Origin: Kangiella shandongensis
GTDB taxonomy: Bacteria; Pseudomonadota; Gammaproteobacteria; Enterobacterales; Kangiellaceae
NCBI RefSeq assembly: GCF_020005365.1
Contig: NZ_JACNML010000002.1
Span: 62,001-126,000 of the forward strand
Reading direction: 5' to 3'
DNA: 64,000 nucleotides
The position numbers and the translations under genes are program-made. Below the pieces are notes generated by a model that did not search any database, was not told the DNA's origin, and saw nothing but the letters and a program-made list of their open reading frames with translations. Positions 26,595-39,600 of the stretch are shown one piece after another; the stretch's first letter is position 1; each line of letters starts with the position of its first letter.

Positions 26595-27050
26595 GCGGGT
26601 GATATAGAGCTCCGATGAGAAGTGAGGTAGTGTTGGACGAAACCGAAACAGTTATCAACACATAATAAGTTGCCTCAATAGACTGGTATTGGATGTAAAT
26701 CCATTAAGCGAAATAAGAACGCAAGGTCGTACCGATACCGCCATAAAGAATTTAGTAACACCGGATATGGTGAAGTAACAGAATAGTAGAGCCCAAGACA
26801 AAAGGCTCGGTTGGTTTGGCTTCTTTTACGCACAAAAGCGGTAAGACGTGAAATAGCCAAACAGGAAAAGTGGTTTAATTTAAGCGTGGAAAGACAACAG
26901 TATGACAGACTGTTTTAGTCAAAAGTGTTTTATCCAAAAGTAGAAAGCTCCCTGTTAACAAGAAGTTAACGAGGGATTCTAAAGCTATTCCTAAAGTTCT
27001 GTTCTAACTCTCACTGTGTCCGCAGTAAATAAAAAGAGAGATTTTATACA
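26595..27050 (+). promoter_or_regulatory. Structured rne 5' leader, probable autoregulatory region
   Basis: Several hairpins are visible: GAGCC (26789-26793) with GGCTC (26804-26808); GTTTGGCT (26814-26821) with AGCCAAAC (26855-26862), enclosing an inner CTTTT/AAAAG stem; and a CCCTGTTAAC-type stem at 26949-26976. In E. coli the rne leader (about 361 nt) is cut by RNase E itself, so enzyme level sets mRNA stability. By position and structure this leader probably does the same; no sequence match to the E. coli element was tested. Confidence 0.6.
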
Positions 27051-29822
27051 ATGAGACGTATGTTAATTAACGCAACTCATCATAATGAAGAGTTGCGTGT
27101 GGCGATGGTCGATGGCCAACGCCTATATGATTTGGATATCGAACTAGCAGGAAGAGAACAGAAAAAAGGCAATATTTACAAAGGAAAAGTGACCCGCATA
27201 GAGCCGAGTCTTGAAGCAGCCTTTGTCGACTATGGTGCAGAACGCCATGGCTTCCTTCCCCTTAAAGAAGTTGCGCGCGAATACATGCACAACCCACCGA
27301 GCAAAGGCCGCCCAACGATCAAGGATGCCTTGAAAGAAGGGCAGGAAATCATTGTCCAAATTGACAAAGAAGAACGTGGTAACAAAGGCGCAGCCTTAAC
27401 AACCTCTGTCAGCCTGGCAGGCAGCTATTTAGTGCTAATGCCAAACAACCCTCGCGCCGGTGGTATTTCACGCCGCATTGAAGGCGAAGAGCGTGCAGAA
27501 CTCAAGCAAATTATGGGGCAGCTCCAGGTTCCTAAAGGGATGGGGTGTATCGTTCGCACAGCCGGAGTTGGCAAGAGCTTAGATGAAATTAACTATGACT
27601 TTAACTACTTGTTAGAGTTTTGGAAGAACATTAAAGATGTTTCTAAAAAGCGCCCTGCCCCTTTCCTGATTACTCAAGAATCTGATGTAGTCACCCGAGC
27701 TATTCGTGATTACCTACGTCCTGATATCGGCGAAATTATTGTCGACCGCCAGGAGATTCATGACCGTATCAAAACCGAGTTACAGTACCAGCGTCCGGAT
27801 TTCGTGCATAAAGTGAAGTTCTATAAAGACGAAATTCCGCTATTTAATCGCTATCAGGTGGAAAGCCAGATTGAAAGCGCCTTCCAGCGTGAAGTTCGCT
27901 TGCCATCAGGTGGCTCTGTGGTTTTTGACCAAACAGAAGCCTTGCTGTCGATTGATATTAATTCGGCCAAAGCAACCAAAGGCGGTGATATCGAAGAAAC
28001 CGCACTCCACACGAACAAGGAAGCGGCAGAAGAAATTGCTCGCCAGTTACGTCTACGTGATATTGGTGGTCTGATTGTTATCGACTTCATTGATATGGGG
28101 CCTCCGCGCAACCAACGCGAAGTCGAGAAAGTGTTAAAAGAATCTGTAGCTCGTGACCGTGCTCGTATTCAAATTGGTCGAATCTCACGTTTCGGCTTAC
28201 TGGAAATGTCACGTCAACGATTACGCCCTTCTCTTGAAGAGTCAAGTCAACACGTTTGTCCGCGCTGTAGCGGTTCTGGCGTGATTCGTGGCAGTGACTC
28301 ACTGGCCCTTTCAATTCTTCGTATTATGGAAGATGAGGCCATGAAAGAATCCACGGCTGAAGTACAGGCCGTACTGCCAGTTGAAGTGGCTACCTTCCTG
28401 TTGAACGAGAAACGTCGTAAGATTGAGCAGATCGAAAAGCGTCAAAAAGTGCGCTTAGTTGTCGTACCAAATCCGCATATGGAAACGCCACACTACGAAG
28501 TATTGCGTGTGAAAGGCGGTGAAACGCTTGAAGACAGCAGCTATAGTCTAATCGACAAACCACCAGAAATTGAGCTGGTGAAAAGCACCACGCAACCTGT
28601 GGCGCCTCTAGATGAGCCAGCGTTAAAAGGGTTGAAGCACAGCGCTCCACCTCCAGCGCCAGCACCAGCACCAGCGAAAAAAGCGAAAAAGAAAACACCA
28701 GCAAAAGCAAAACCTGGTTTATTGAAACGTCTGTGGACGACGCTATTCGGTGACGACAAACAAAAGCAAAAGAAAGATAAAGACCAGAAGAAGCACGGTA
28801 AAAACTATCAGGGCAAAGGTCGCCATAAGCGCGGTGGTCAGCAGAATAAAGATCGCCGCCGTCAGGATAACCGCAATAAACGCCCGGATAGCCGTAAGCA
28901 AGATCACCGCGGCAAACAAGATAATCGTCATAAGCAAAAGCATGGCCAAGATAAAGGCCAGCAGGCAAAAGGTGGAAATCAGTACAATCGCGGTAAAAAG
29001 CCTCAACAACAGAAACAGCAGCAGAAACAACAGAAGCAACCAAAGCAACAGGCTCCGAAACAACAACAGCAGCCAATTGAAAAAAGGCCGCCTCGTAAAA
29101 CTCGTGCTGAGCGTTTAGCTTCTGTAGAAAAGCAGCCGAATACGAGCAAAACACCAGTGGCTGAACAACAGCCGCAAGCGACTAATAAGCCTCAGGAAAA
29201 ACCAGAGGCTAGCAAACAACAACCGAAAGCAAAGTCTCAACAAGCCGGAGGTAAACCTCAGGGTAAGAAAAAGCATAAAGCAAACCCAGAGGATATTATG
29301 GTGTACAAAGCTCAGAAATCGCTTGAGCGCAGCATATCTGACGTACTTGATCGAGATTTTGCCAAAGAAGCGGAGCACATTGAACAACCGTCGGCATCAA
29401 CCAACGAGGTACATCAGGAAGCTCCGGTAACAGAAAAGTCAGCTCCCGTTAAACAGCAGCAGCCCGCCTCTCCTGACCAGGAAGAAGAAGTGGCACAAAA
29501 AGCACAGGATGAGTCAGCTGAAAAGATAACAACCGAAGCAACAGCAGTTAACGAAGCGGACACTGCGTCGGTAGAAACGACAACAGCTGTTGAAGCGACT
29601 CCTGAGTCCGGGCAGAAGCAACAGCCAGCTTCAGTCAAGTCGGTAAAAGCGGCGACAGGTTTAAGCTCCAGCGCGCCGGCAAGCAAAGCTGTAACTCAAG
29701 ATCCTATCGAGCCGATTGCCTTCCAGCCAAAACCTTATAGTTTTGAAGGCAGCATTACCACTCAATCGATGGATAGCTCCCGAGAGCACAGCTCTTCTGA
29801 AGCCGCCAAAACGAAACAATAA
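27051..29822 (+). CDS. rne: Ribonuclease E
   Basis: This 923-residue endonuclease starts most mRNA decay and matures rRNA and tRNA. The N-terminal half has the S1 domain (about 36-120), the catalytic DINSAK and FIDMG segments (about 300-350), and the Zn-link CPRC near 403-406. A short amphipathic stretch [14 protein letters not shown] at about 554-568 resembles the membrane-targeting helix. The rest is a disordered scaffold rich in Lys, Gln, Arg and Pro (about 570-680), then a more acidic tail. E. coli RNase E is 1061 residues, so the scaffold is shorter and differs in composition. It is transcribed alone, with its own leader and terminator. Confidence 0.97.
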   Translation: MRRMLINATHHNEELRVAMVDGQRLYDLDIELAGREQKKGNIYKGKVTRIEPSLEAAFVDYGAERHGFLPLKEVAREYMHNPPSKGRPTIKDALKEGQEIIVQIDKEERGNKGAALTTSVSLAGSYLVLMPNNPRAGGISRRIEGEERAELKQIMGQLQVPKGMGCIVRTAGVGKSLDEINYDFNYLLEFWKNIKDVSKKRPAPFLITQESDVVTRAIRDYLRPDIGEIIVDRQEIHDRIKTELQYQRPDFVHKVKFYKDEIPLFNRYQVESQIESAFQREVRLPSGGSVVFDQTEALLSIDINSAKATKGGDIEETALHTNKEAAEEIARQLRLRDIGGLIVIDFIDMGPPRNQREVEKVLKESVARDRARIQIGRISRFGLLEMSRQRLRPSLEESSQHVCPRCSGSGVIRGSDSLALSILRIMEDEAMKESTAEVQAVLPVEVATFLLNEKRRKIEQIEKRQKVRLVVVPNPHMETPHYEVLRVKGGETLEDSSYSLIDKPPEIELVKSTTQPVAPLDEPALKGLKHSAPPPAPAPAPAKKAKKKTPAKAKPGLLKRLWTTLFGDDKQKQKKDKDQKKHGKNYQGKGRHKRGGQQNKDRRRQDNRNKRPDSRKQDHRGKQDNRHKQKHGQDKGQQAKGGNQYNRGKKPQQQKQQQKQQKQPKQQAPKQQQQPIEKRPPRKTRAERLASVEKQPNTSKTPVAEQQPQATNKPQEKPEASKQQPKAKSQQAGGKPQGKKKHKANPEDIMVYKAQKSLERSISDVLDRDFAKEAEHIEQPSASTNEVHQEAPVTEKSAPVKQQQPASPDQEEEVAQKAQDESAEKITTEATAVNEADTASVETTTAVEATPESGQKQQPASVKSVKAATGLSSSAPASKAVTQDPIEPIAFQPKPYSFEGSITTQSMDSSREHSSSEAAKTKQ

Positions 29823-29828
29823 GCCCTT

Positions 29829-29869
29829 ACCCACAGAGCAGAGTTTCTGCTTTGTGGGTCTCTTTTCTG
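29829..29869 (+). terminator. Rho-independent terminator after rne
   Basis: A 14-bp stem joins 29829-29842 and 29846-29859 with one G-U pair and the loop GTT, followed by a T-rich tract (CTCTTTTCTG). It starts 7 bases after the rne stop and may also serve the minus-strand histidine phosphatase gene that converges on it. Confidence 0.88.
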
Positions 29870-29875
29870 TTAGCA

Positions 29876-30442
29876 CTAATCCACATGCCTGTTCTGTAAT
29901 GTGATCCGATATAACTGTTGATGGAGTCTTCCATTATGAAAGGTTACTCTGAAGATACTGCCATAATCTGACTCATTCAGAATGATTTCAGGCGTTTTAT
30001 ATAAAGGGCTGTCAGCATATGACACACTAAACTTCCCGCCCAATGCTTTTATGATCGATGGTACCGTATTGGAATGTCCGACAACCAGCACACTTTTCCC
30101 GCAATAATCCGCTTTAATGGTATTAACCAGATGTTTAGTAGCCCCTGGCTGATATGCAGTTTTAGAGACGTCAATATAGCTCAGCGACTGAAAAGTTCGA
30201 TTAAATGGCGTATAGAAAGCATGCTCCACACTCTTCATGATGTCGAGCTCTGATAACTTCTTCGCCTGCTGCAAGCCTTTTGAACTCAACTCCGGATCAT
30301 CAGAACTCCCCAGCTCTTTATCAAGGTGACGCATCACAAAAACGTCATAGTCCTTGCAGTCCGCAAGCTCCTGGGTGGCACCAGCAGACTGAAAATTCGC
30401 AATAAAACCAACAGCTATGACCATACGTAAAAATACTGTCAC
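29876..30442 (-). CDS. Exported histidine phosphatase family protein
   Basis: This 188-residue protein has a signal peptide (about 1-22) and a branch-1 histidine phosphatase domain. The catalytic RHG motif appears as MRHLDK (the Arg-His pair kept, Gly replaced by Leu), a second Arg is in TPFNRTFQS, and the second His is in VGHSNTVP. It resembles SixA and phosphoglycerate-mutase-like proteins, but its predicted periplasmic location argues against a role on cytoplasmic phosphorelays. GTG starts at 30442, with AAGGAG five bases upstream. It converges on rne and is not in an operon. The substrate is unknown. Confidence 0.82.
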   Translation of the reverse strand: MTVFLRMVIAVGFIANFQSAGATQELADCKDYDVFVMRHLDKELGSSDDPELSSKGLQQAKKLSELDIMKSVEHAFYTPFNRTFQSLSYIDVSKTAYQPGATKHLVNTIKADYCGKSVLVVGHSNTVPSIIKALGGKFSVSYADSPLYKTPEIILNESDYGSIFRVTFHNGRLHQQLYRITLQNRHVD

Positions 30443-30564
30443 GGATACTCCTTATTCGTTATTTGGGCTTGACTGATATGCTACCCTAGCAAATTGCATT
30501 TTACTAAGCACTATACTTTTTTTTATGAAATCGCTATATTTAACTACTAAACGAGGGAGTGACG

Positions 30565-31461
30565 ATGGATGTTAGAGATTTAAGAGCTGGTGATATCCTA
30601 TTATTTTCACCAGAAGAAGGCAGCTGGATATCAAAAGCCATTACCTGGCTTACGGATGCTCCTGTCAGTCACGCCGCCATGACATACCAATTGCCCACCA
30701 AGCTAGTCGAAGAAACACCTCCTGCCGTCCGGGTTGCCAACGCCACAGTGCGCTTTGTCGATCGTACGGTCCACGTCATGCGCTTACACAAGCCCATTGA
30801 TGATTTCAAGCCCGTCATGGACATTGCCGCGAAGTACCTTAATGGCGAAGCGCCTTATGCCATGAACAACCTATACCTTCTCGGTATTATACTTCTGTAC
30901 AAGAAGTTTACTCCAAATGACAAAACACAAAAAATAATCCTCAAAATCCTTAGAAGCCTAACTGAACGGTTATTGGATGCGATCAATCAAATGAAATACC
31001 CCGATAAGCATCCTATGGTCTGCTCTCAATTTGTTTTTGAATGTTATCAGGAGGCTGGCAAAGCTTACCGACTGAGCATTAAAAACGGTGTTATTCAATC
31101 TGATAGCACGCGTCCAAACTTATTAAATAAAGCCTTTAAGCATACTCGAACCTCGTCTCAGTTACAGAGTCTGACTGCGACGTCAGACAGCGACGATGAA
31201 GCACTGGCCAAGCAGTTATACGAGGCAATGGATGATGAAACATTAATGGCAACAGGAGTCGTTTCTGATGAATTGCTTGATGCTATTCATGATTTTGCGC
31301 AGACACTGCATGCAGTGAGCCAGGAGCTAGATCTGGACAAGGCGGATCCGAGACAAGGCTTAGCAGTGCTCCAGGCACAATCCTCCATGTTTGTAACACC
31401 AGGCGACTTACTCAGACATTGCCCAGATCTTCGTCATGTAGGGGATATAAAGCTTAAATGA
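30565..31461 (+). CDS. YiiX-like permuted papain-fold hydrolase
   Basis: This 298-residue protein resembles the YiiX/YebB group of circularly permuted NlpC/P60 (papain-like) enzymes: an early His motif LTDAPVSHAAM (His36) and a later Cys motif HPMVCSQFVFECY (Cys153), opposite to the usual Cys-then-His order. Members cut amide bonds in peptidoglycan or lipids. No signal peptide is seen. I begin at the ATG at 30565, because GAGGGAG lies five bases upstream; the GTG at 30559 is too close to it. A C-terminal helical region of about 110 residues is extra. It overlaps the following cyclase gene by 4 bp, so the two are coupled. Confidence 0.72.
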   Translation: MDVRDLRAGDILLFSPEEGSWISKAITWLTDAPVSHAAMTYQLPTKLVEETPPAVRVANATVRFVDRTVHVMRLHKPIDDFKPVMDIAAKYLNGEAPYAMNNLYLLGIILLYKKFTPNDKTQKIILKILRSLTERLLDAINQMKYPDKHPMVCSQFVFECYQEAGKAYRLSIKNGVIQSDSTRPNLLNKAFKHTRTSSQLQSLTATSDSDDEALAKQLYEAMDDETLMATGVVSDELLDAIHDFAQTLHAVSQELDLDKADPRQGLAVLQAQSSMFVTPGDLLRHCPDLRHVGDIKLK

Positions 31462-33617
31462 TAGGTCGACTACATTACGCCACTATCGCCATCAGTGTTA
31501 TACTGGTGGTGATATTGTCAGCGGTCTCCTTCATACTTTCGGATGATAATCTCAACCCGGTTAAAGTCAGTTTTCACAGTATCGATCTTAATGACAAACG
31601 TCAGCCTCACCAGTCCTTTGATAATATTACCAACCTCAACGCCCTTACAGATGAAGCGGATCGATCCACTCCGTTAAATATACTATACAAGGTTCCAGAC
31701 CAGAGTTTATTGCCTGACAACCCGCTCTTAGTGATAACTCCCGGCCACCTTTCCCAAACATACCTCTACAAACTCGTTGATAGGCAGTTAGTCCTGGTAA
31801 AAAGTTTATCTCGATACAACTTTGAACGAGCGCCTGAATTTATGGGGTATGCCAAAACGTACCACCTGAAAAAACTGACAGAGGAACAGTTGTACCTACA
31901 CGTCGTTCATCAACGTAAGACTGAGCCGGCACTGGAACTCTGGAATTATGCAACTTATAACCGGGTCGATAACCAGTATAACCAGCTTTTCACCGCTATT
32001 TTCTTCGGCATTTTCTTACTCTTACTGGTCAACTCTTTCTTCTACCTGATTTTTAAACGAAAAGAATACCTGCTCTATATTTTTTATAACAGCTGCTTTT
32101 TGATCTTTATCATGAGCTCAACCGGCTACATCTACCAGTTTCCTGCTTTTTCTTTCCTGGCCAGCAATAAAAACATTATTTTTGCAATATTTACTTTAAG
32201 CCTTTATGCACTCTATCACTTTTCTCAGGAGTTCATGGCAACCCGCTCAGAAGCAGCCGCAGAACACCGGGTCATTAATGCATTCAAATATACCTATCTG
32301 GGATTGTTCGCTTTATCATTTGTCCTGATCCCTATTCCACAGCTTCTTGCTCACTTTACTAATCTGTTAGTCCTACTCGCCATTCCATTATATATATGGC
32401 TCGTTATCAAACTTCTTAAAAAAGGTAACCGGCAGGCTTTCTTTTTTGCCTTTGCTTTCGCCCTGCTGATTGTCACGGGAGTCATCAGGGTATTAACAAC
32501 ATTTTCAATCCTGCCCGAGAAATTCATCTTTAATCATGGCTTCGCCATAGCATCCCTATTAGAAGCAACCATATTTACATTAGGGCTTGCAGATCGAGTA
32601 CTCCAGTTAAAAACGCAACGGGATAATGCGCAAAAAGAATATCAGGAACGAGCCCAAGCCTACGAGTTGCAAAAAGACTTTACCACACTGCTTAATAGAA
32701 TCACGACCAAGTTACACCAAAGCAAAAGCAGTGAGTACGAGACGATTATCGTCAATACATTCCTTAAAGAACTTCGTGACAAGATGCATTTTCTGAGTGC
32801 TGCAGCGATTTATCAAATGGATGCCAGACTCCATATTTATGCTAGAACCGAACATGAGAAGAACAAGTTCAGCAAGGTCATAAAAAATAATACCTTACAA
32901 ATCCGCCGCTTATGCGACTTAAGCCAGCCACATAAACTCCAATCCCACAAGCCTTATCAGAGTATGTTTGTGATCCCTGTTACCATGCGCAGCCACGAAT
33001 GGAGCTGCTTGCTTCTAGAAGTGGCGGAAGACTTCCATCCAACCGACTCCATGCTCGACTTTCTACAGCACTATGCAACCGAGCTAATCAGGTGCCTGCT
33101 CAATACCGAGAGCTTAAAGCTGATTAAAAACCAGGCCGAGTCAGATGCCTTAACTCACCTGCTCAATCGAGGAGCCATACTGGATAGACTAAAACTTAAC
33201 TTTACTCAGGCGAAAAGAACTGGCAAACCGCTTACCATAGCCTTTGTCGATATTGATGACTTTAAGCAGGTTAATGATACCTTTGGTCATGCCGCAGGCG
33301 ACTTATGCTTAAAGAATTTGGCCAGTTTATTTCTCGAAGAACTGCCCAACACCTGCATTATTGGCCGATACGGTGGTGATGAGTTTCTAATTATTTTCCC
33401 TGATACCGGGAAAGATACGGCCCGCTCTTACTTAACCAAAGTCTCTGAACGCATTATTCCACTTATCGTCGAAAACCAGAGTTGCCGCTATACCTTGAGC
33501 GTCGGGATCTCAGGGCTTAAGGTTGCAACAAAAGATACACTGCACCTTATCCGAGAAGCGGACAAGGCACTGTATGTATCAAAAAATCAAGGAAAAGCTC
33601 AGATCAACCTGGCCTAG
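31458..33617 (+). CDS. 7TM-DISM sensor diguanylate cyclase
   Basis: This 719-residue inner-membrane protein has one N-terminal helix (about 7-28), a periplasmic beta-rich domain (about 35-178), seven membrane helices (about 180-385), a coiled-coil linker (about 388-415), a GAF-like region and a C-terminal GGDEF domain (about 555-719). The active site is RYGGDEF; the product-inhibition RxxD is absent (LPNTCIIG precedes it), so it may lack feedback control. The 7TMR-DISM class senses outside ligands, probably carbohydrates. The ATG overlaps the upstream hydrolase gene. It should raise c-di-GMP, and PgaCD is a plausible target. Confidence 0.9.
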   Translation: MIGRLHYATIAISVILVVILSAVSFILSDDNLNPVKVSFHSIDLNDKRQPHQSFDNITNLNALTDEADRSTPLNILYKVPDQSLLPDNPLLVITPGHLSQTYLYKLVDRQLVLVKSLSRYNFERAPEFMGYAKTYHLKKLTEEQLYLHVVHQRKTEPALELWNYATYNRVDNQYNQLFTAIFFGIFLLLLVNSFFYLIFKRKEYLLYIFYNSCFLIFIMSSTGYIYQFPAFSFLASNKNIIFAIFTLSLYALYHFSQEFMATRSEAAAEHRVINAFKYTYLGLFALSFVLIPIPQLLAHFTNLLVLLAIPLYIWLVIKLLKKGNRQAFFFAFAFALLIVTGVIRVLTTFSILPEKFIFNHGFAIASLLEATIFTLGLADRVLQLKTQRDNAQKEYQERAQAYELQKDFTTLLNRITTKLHQSKSSEYETIIVNTFLKELRDKMHFLSAAAIYQMDARLHIYARTEHEKNKFSKVIKNNTLQIRRLCDLSQPHKLQSHKPYQSMFVIPVTMRSHEWSCLLLEVAEDFHPTDSMLDFLQHYATELIRCLLNTESLKLIKNQAESDALTHLLNRGAILDRLKLNFTQAKRTGKPLTIAFVDIDDFKQVNDTFGHAAGDLCLKNLASLFLEELPNTCIIGRYGGDEFLIIFPDTGKDTARSYLTKVSERIIPLIVENQSCRYTLSVGISGLKVATKDTLHLIREADKALYVSKNQGKAQINLA

Positions 33618-33621
33618 TACC

Positions 33622-35649
<2,028 letters not shown>

Positions 35650-36654
35650 TTACTTATTCAGAAGTTGTTTGCGCTCGAACTCAATAATCTGCTCTTTATG
35701 ATGAGATTCTATCTGCTTGCTAAAATTACTCTTGGTAGCATCCAGAACGTAGCCACCGAGCTCCTGAACGATCCCACGAGCAGTTTTAACCATTAGCTCA
35801 TAAGCCTTCATCGGCTTCTGGGGTCCTGGAAGCGCCATGAAAAGTGCCAGCCCACGGGTTTCCAGCTCATCAACTTTCTTCAGTTCAAAGATACCTGGCT
35901 CGAAGGCATTGGCTAAACTAAACTGAACCGCACCTCTGCCGTTTGCCTGTGCATGGCGGTGAAATATATCCATTTCTCCGTGTCGCATTCCCTGCTCAAC
36001 CAAAGTTTGAACCAGTTCAGGTCCTTTAAATGGCTTTTCTTGTTCAGCAACAACAAATAAGGAGAAAATCAACTCAGGCTCAACTTCCACTGATGGCTCT
36101 TCTTTTTCAGGCTCATCAAACAACGACGTTTGTTGTGGCTGCTCCACTGACAGCTCTTTCTTTTTTGTTTCTTTTGCTGGCTGCTCTTTACGAAGGCTCT
36201 CTTTAGTAAATTCGAAAAGAGCATCATCTAATACCGGAATATCATTTTCAGAAATCGTAGGCTCTATCGGCTCTGCAGCTTGCTGCGACTTACTATCCTC
36301 GTTGGTATGAGTTGCCTTTTCTTTAACTGGCTCTGGTTTTGGTGGAGCCTCAGCTTCAGCAACTACTGCCTCCTCAAGACTTTCTTCTACCGGCACATCG
36401 AGTTGAGGCTCCGAAACGGCTGGCGCGGGACTAGCTTCAGCTTGGCTCGCGGCAGAACCTGAAACCGTTCGCACTTGCCCAACACCATCATCATCAAAAC
36501 CCGAATTGTCTCGACTCTTTTCCAACCGCTCTTGATACAGCTCTCGTTCAACACGCTCTTTTCGTACTTTTGAGCGACGCTTAGCATCGAAATATATAAA
36601 ACCGATAATGATTAAACTAACTAAAGCCAGCAAGATTGCGAGTTGCCACTCCAT
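35650..36654 (-). CDS. zipA: Cell division protein ZipA
   Basis: This 334-residue protein anchors FtsZ to the membrane at the division site. It has an N-terminal membrane helix (about 3-23, LAILLALVSLIIIGFIY), a basic stretch, a long disordered acidic/Pro/Gln linker (about 45-195) and a C-terminal FtsZ-binding domain (about 198-330). ZipA is restricted to gammaproteobacteria, so it supports the taxonomic call. It lies 26 bp after smc and 9 bp before ligA, on the same strand, forming the smc-zipA-ligA unit. Confidence 0.95.
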   Translation of the reverse strand: MEWQLAILLALVSLIIIGFIYFDAKRRSKVRKERVERELYQERLEKSRDNSGFDDDGVGQVRTVSGSAASQAEASPAPAVSEPQLDVPVEESLEEAVVAEAEAPPKPEPVKEKATHTNEDSKSQQAAEPIEPTISENDIPVLDDALFEFTKESLRKEQPAKETKKKELSVEQPQQTSLFDEPEKEEPSVEVEPELIFSLFVVAEQEKPFKGPELVQTLVEQGMRHGEMDIFHRHAQANGRGAVQFSLANAFEPGIFELKKVDELETRGLALFMALPGPQKPMKAYELMVKTARGIVQELGGYVLDATKSNFSKQIESHHKEQIIEFERKQLLNK

Positions 36655-36680
36655 TAGATCACCCTTTCTAACTATGTTTA

Positions 36681-39600
36681 TCAGGAAGCCGCTAAAGCCG
36701 CTGCTTCATCCACATCTACTGAGACCACACGTGATACACCAGGTTCACTCATGGTAACACCTAATAGTGTATCAGCTGTTTCCATTGCAATTTTGTTGTG
36801 CGTAATAGCAATAAACTGCAGGTGCTCACTCATTTCTTTTACCAGGTTAGCATAACGCCCCACGTTAGCATCATCCAGTGGCGCATCAACTTCATCCAAC
36901 ATACAGAATGGTGCTGGATTCAACTGGAAAATCGAAAAGACCAGTGAAATAGCCGTTAAGGCCTTCTCTCCACCTGATAATAGATGAATCGTTGAGTTAC
37001 GTTTACCCGGTGGACGAGCCATCACCGCGACGCCAGTATCCAGTAAGTTTTCACCCGTCAATTCCAGATAAGCATGACCACCACCAAAGACCTTCGGAAA
37101 CAGCTCCTGAACGCCTTTATTGACCTTGTCAAAAGTTTCCTTAAAGCGCGTTCGAGTTTCATGATCGATTTTGCGAATCGCACTTTCCAGTGTCTCAAGC
37201 GCAGCCTCTAAGTCGTCATTCTGTGAATCGAGGTACACCTTACGTTCTTCGGCAGCCTTGTACTCTTCTATCGCCGCGAGGTTAATCGCACCAAGACGCT
37301 GAATTCGTCCAGTAACTTCTTCAATCTGCCGTAACCAATCAGACTCGTTAGCATCGACAGTTAAAGACTCCAGTACCTCTTCAACATCTTTCTTCGCGTC
37401 TCTCAAAATTTCAGACTGCGTATTCTGTCGCGTCTTGGCTTCCTGCCAGTCCATGCGCAGTTTTTCGAGACGAGAACGGACGCCTTGAGCCCCCTGTTCT
37501 GCTTCATGACGCAGGCGCTCCAACTTACGAACTTTTTCATCTACTTCGCTTAATTTGTTACGCGCCTGCTTCATTTCTTCTTCAACCACCAGACGCTTTT
37601 CCAGAGCTTCTTCCAGCTCAATGGTGTATTCTTCTGTCGGATCTTTATCGCTACTCAAGCGGTTCTCTAACTCGACTTTACGAGAAGTCAGCTCACCGAT
37701 TTGTGAGTTAACCCGCTCAAAGCCAGCACGAGTTGAGTTCACTTCGGCTTTCAGAGCACTCACCCTGATCGCCAGCTTCTGTTCGGCTTCTTTTGCCTCT
37801 CGAGCCTGTGCCCGACGGGCTTCAAGCTGAGTTCGGCGCTCTTCTCTTTGCGCCGTTAAGCTGTCCCGCTTATCACTGTCCTGCTCCATGGCATCAAGCA
37901 ACTGCTCAATCAACTGACGGCTTTTCGCTAGCGCTGCCTCGTCATCGTGCACCTGCTCGATAATACTCTGTTGTTCTTTCTTCAACCGCTCCGTGCGGCT
38001 TTGTGCCTGCTCCAGCTTTGCCTGCTGGGTACCGACACTGGCTCTTAACTCACTATGCTTTTTGTTAGCTTGAGCCAGCTGAGACTGCTTGGTTTGCCAG
38101 GTCTCTTCAGATTCAGACAGCTGTTCAGACAACTGCTCCTTGGTTTCTTCCAGTTGCTCTAAAATGGCTTCCTGTTGCTCAATCTTCTGATAAATATCAT
38201 TGAGTTCGGCTTCACGCTCTAAAATCCCGGCTTCATTATCACTCGGACGTGCGATACGTAACCAATCCTTTCCTAACCAGACACCATCTTTGGTGATGAT
38301 TGACTCGTGAGCCGAAAGGTTTTGTCGCTGCACTAACGCCGACTCTAAGTCATCGCTTGCCAATACGTGACTTAAAGCACCATTTAACGATTCAGCCCCT
38401 TTGACTTTATCAGAAAGCTTGCCAGTTTCAGGGGAAGCCGATGATTCTGCATTAACTAATAACACTGAACCGGAAGCCAACCCAGATAAACTTGATGCAT
38501 ACTCTTCAACCGAGTCAACCACAACGGCTTCAAGGTACTGACCTAATACCGTTTCAGCAGCGATTTCCCAACCAGACTCAACCTGCAAATTCTGCGCCAA
38601 GCGCGACTTATTGGTCAGGTTGTTTGATTCCATCCAGGCAACAGCTGCTTCGTTATCACTGCCCAGAGCAGCACTTTGCATCGCTTCCAGAGATAATTTA
38701 CGCGACTCCAGTCCTCTTAATTCGCGGCGTGTATCTTCAAGCTTCTGGTTATGCTGGCGTTGTTCATGGCGGTATTCATTAATTTTTTCAACAGCCTGCG
38801 TGACTTCTTCTTCCAGTCTCTCCGCCTGCTCTTCGGCAATACTCAATTCCTGAGCAGCCTTCATCAAATCAGACTCCATCGGGCCGGATTCCTGTTGGCC
38901 AATTTCTTCTTTAATTTCTTCAAGACGCTTCTGGTGTCGTGAGAGGTGAGATTCCAGGTGCTGGATACGTGTTTTTTCAACCTCAGCCTTCTGCGCATTC
39001 GCACTGGCCTGCTGGTTAAAGGCATCCCATTCCTGCTGCCACAGACGCATATCTTCTTCGAGGTCGTTCAGTTGTTGCTGCTGCTCTTCAACCTGCTCAG
39101 AGTTCATTTCCAGATCTGGCTCAGCCTGCAACAGCTCGGTCATCAACTCTTCCAGCTTTGATTCATCAAACTTGAGCTGATCACGCAACTTATCCAGGGA
39201 AGCTTCTACCTGCGTTTTATCTTCCAGTAATTGCGATTTTTGTTGGCGCGCATGCTCTATCGCCTGTTCCAGACGGGCAATATCAGCAGCAATTCCATAA
39301 AAGCGCCCCTGTACTTCGTTATGCGCATCAGTCAACTCAACATGCAGTTCACGGGACTTTTCGATTTCTGCATCAGAGTGACGCTGGTCGGCAACCTTGG
39401 CTTCGACTTCCGTTTCCATCTTATGAATCGCTTCATCAAGAGACTCGATTTTCTCATGGTACTCTTGCCAGCGAATCGCTGCTAACTGCGCCTTAAGCTC
39501 GCGCTCCTGTGCTTTGTACTCTTTATAACGCTCGGCAGAAGTTGCCTGACGCTTCAGATGCGAAAGCTGCTTACCGAGCTCTTCACGCAGGTCGTTTAAA

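Larger units (their letters stand above)
26490..27050. other. Divergent gap between rluC and rne
   Basis: This 561-bp gap holds the rne promoter (26560-26588) and its long structured leader. No gene is supported: a 61-codon reading frame on the minus strand (26675-26860) has no ribosome site and lies inside the leader hairpins. Confidence 0.75.

Noticed and set aside
26675-26860. 61-codon frame on the minus strand in the rne leader
   Set aside because: It has no ribosome site, shows no domain, and lies inside the hairpins of the leader.
28390-29876. Several minus-strand open frames opposite the rne scaffold region
   Set aside because: They are shadows of the Lys/Gln-rich coding sequence, give biased peptides and overlap one another.
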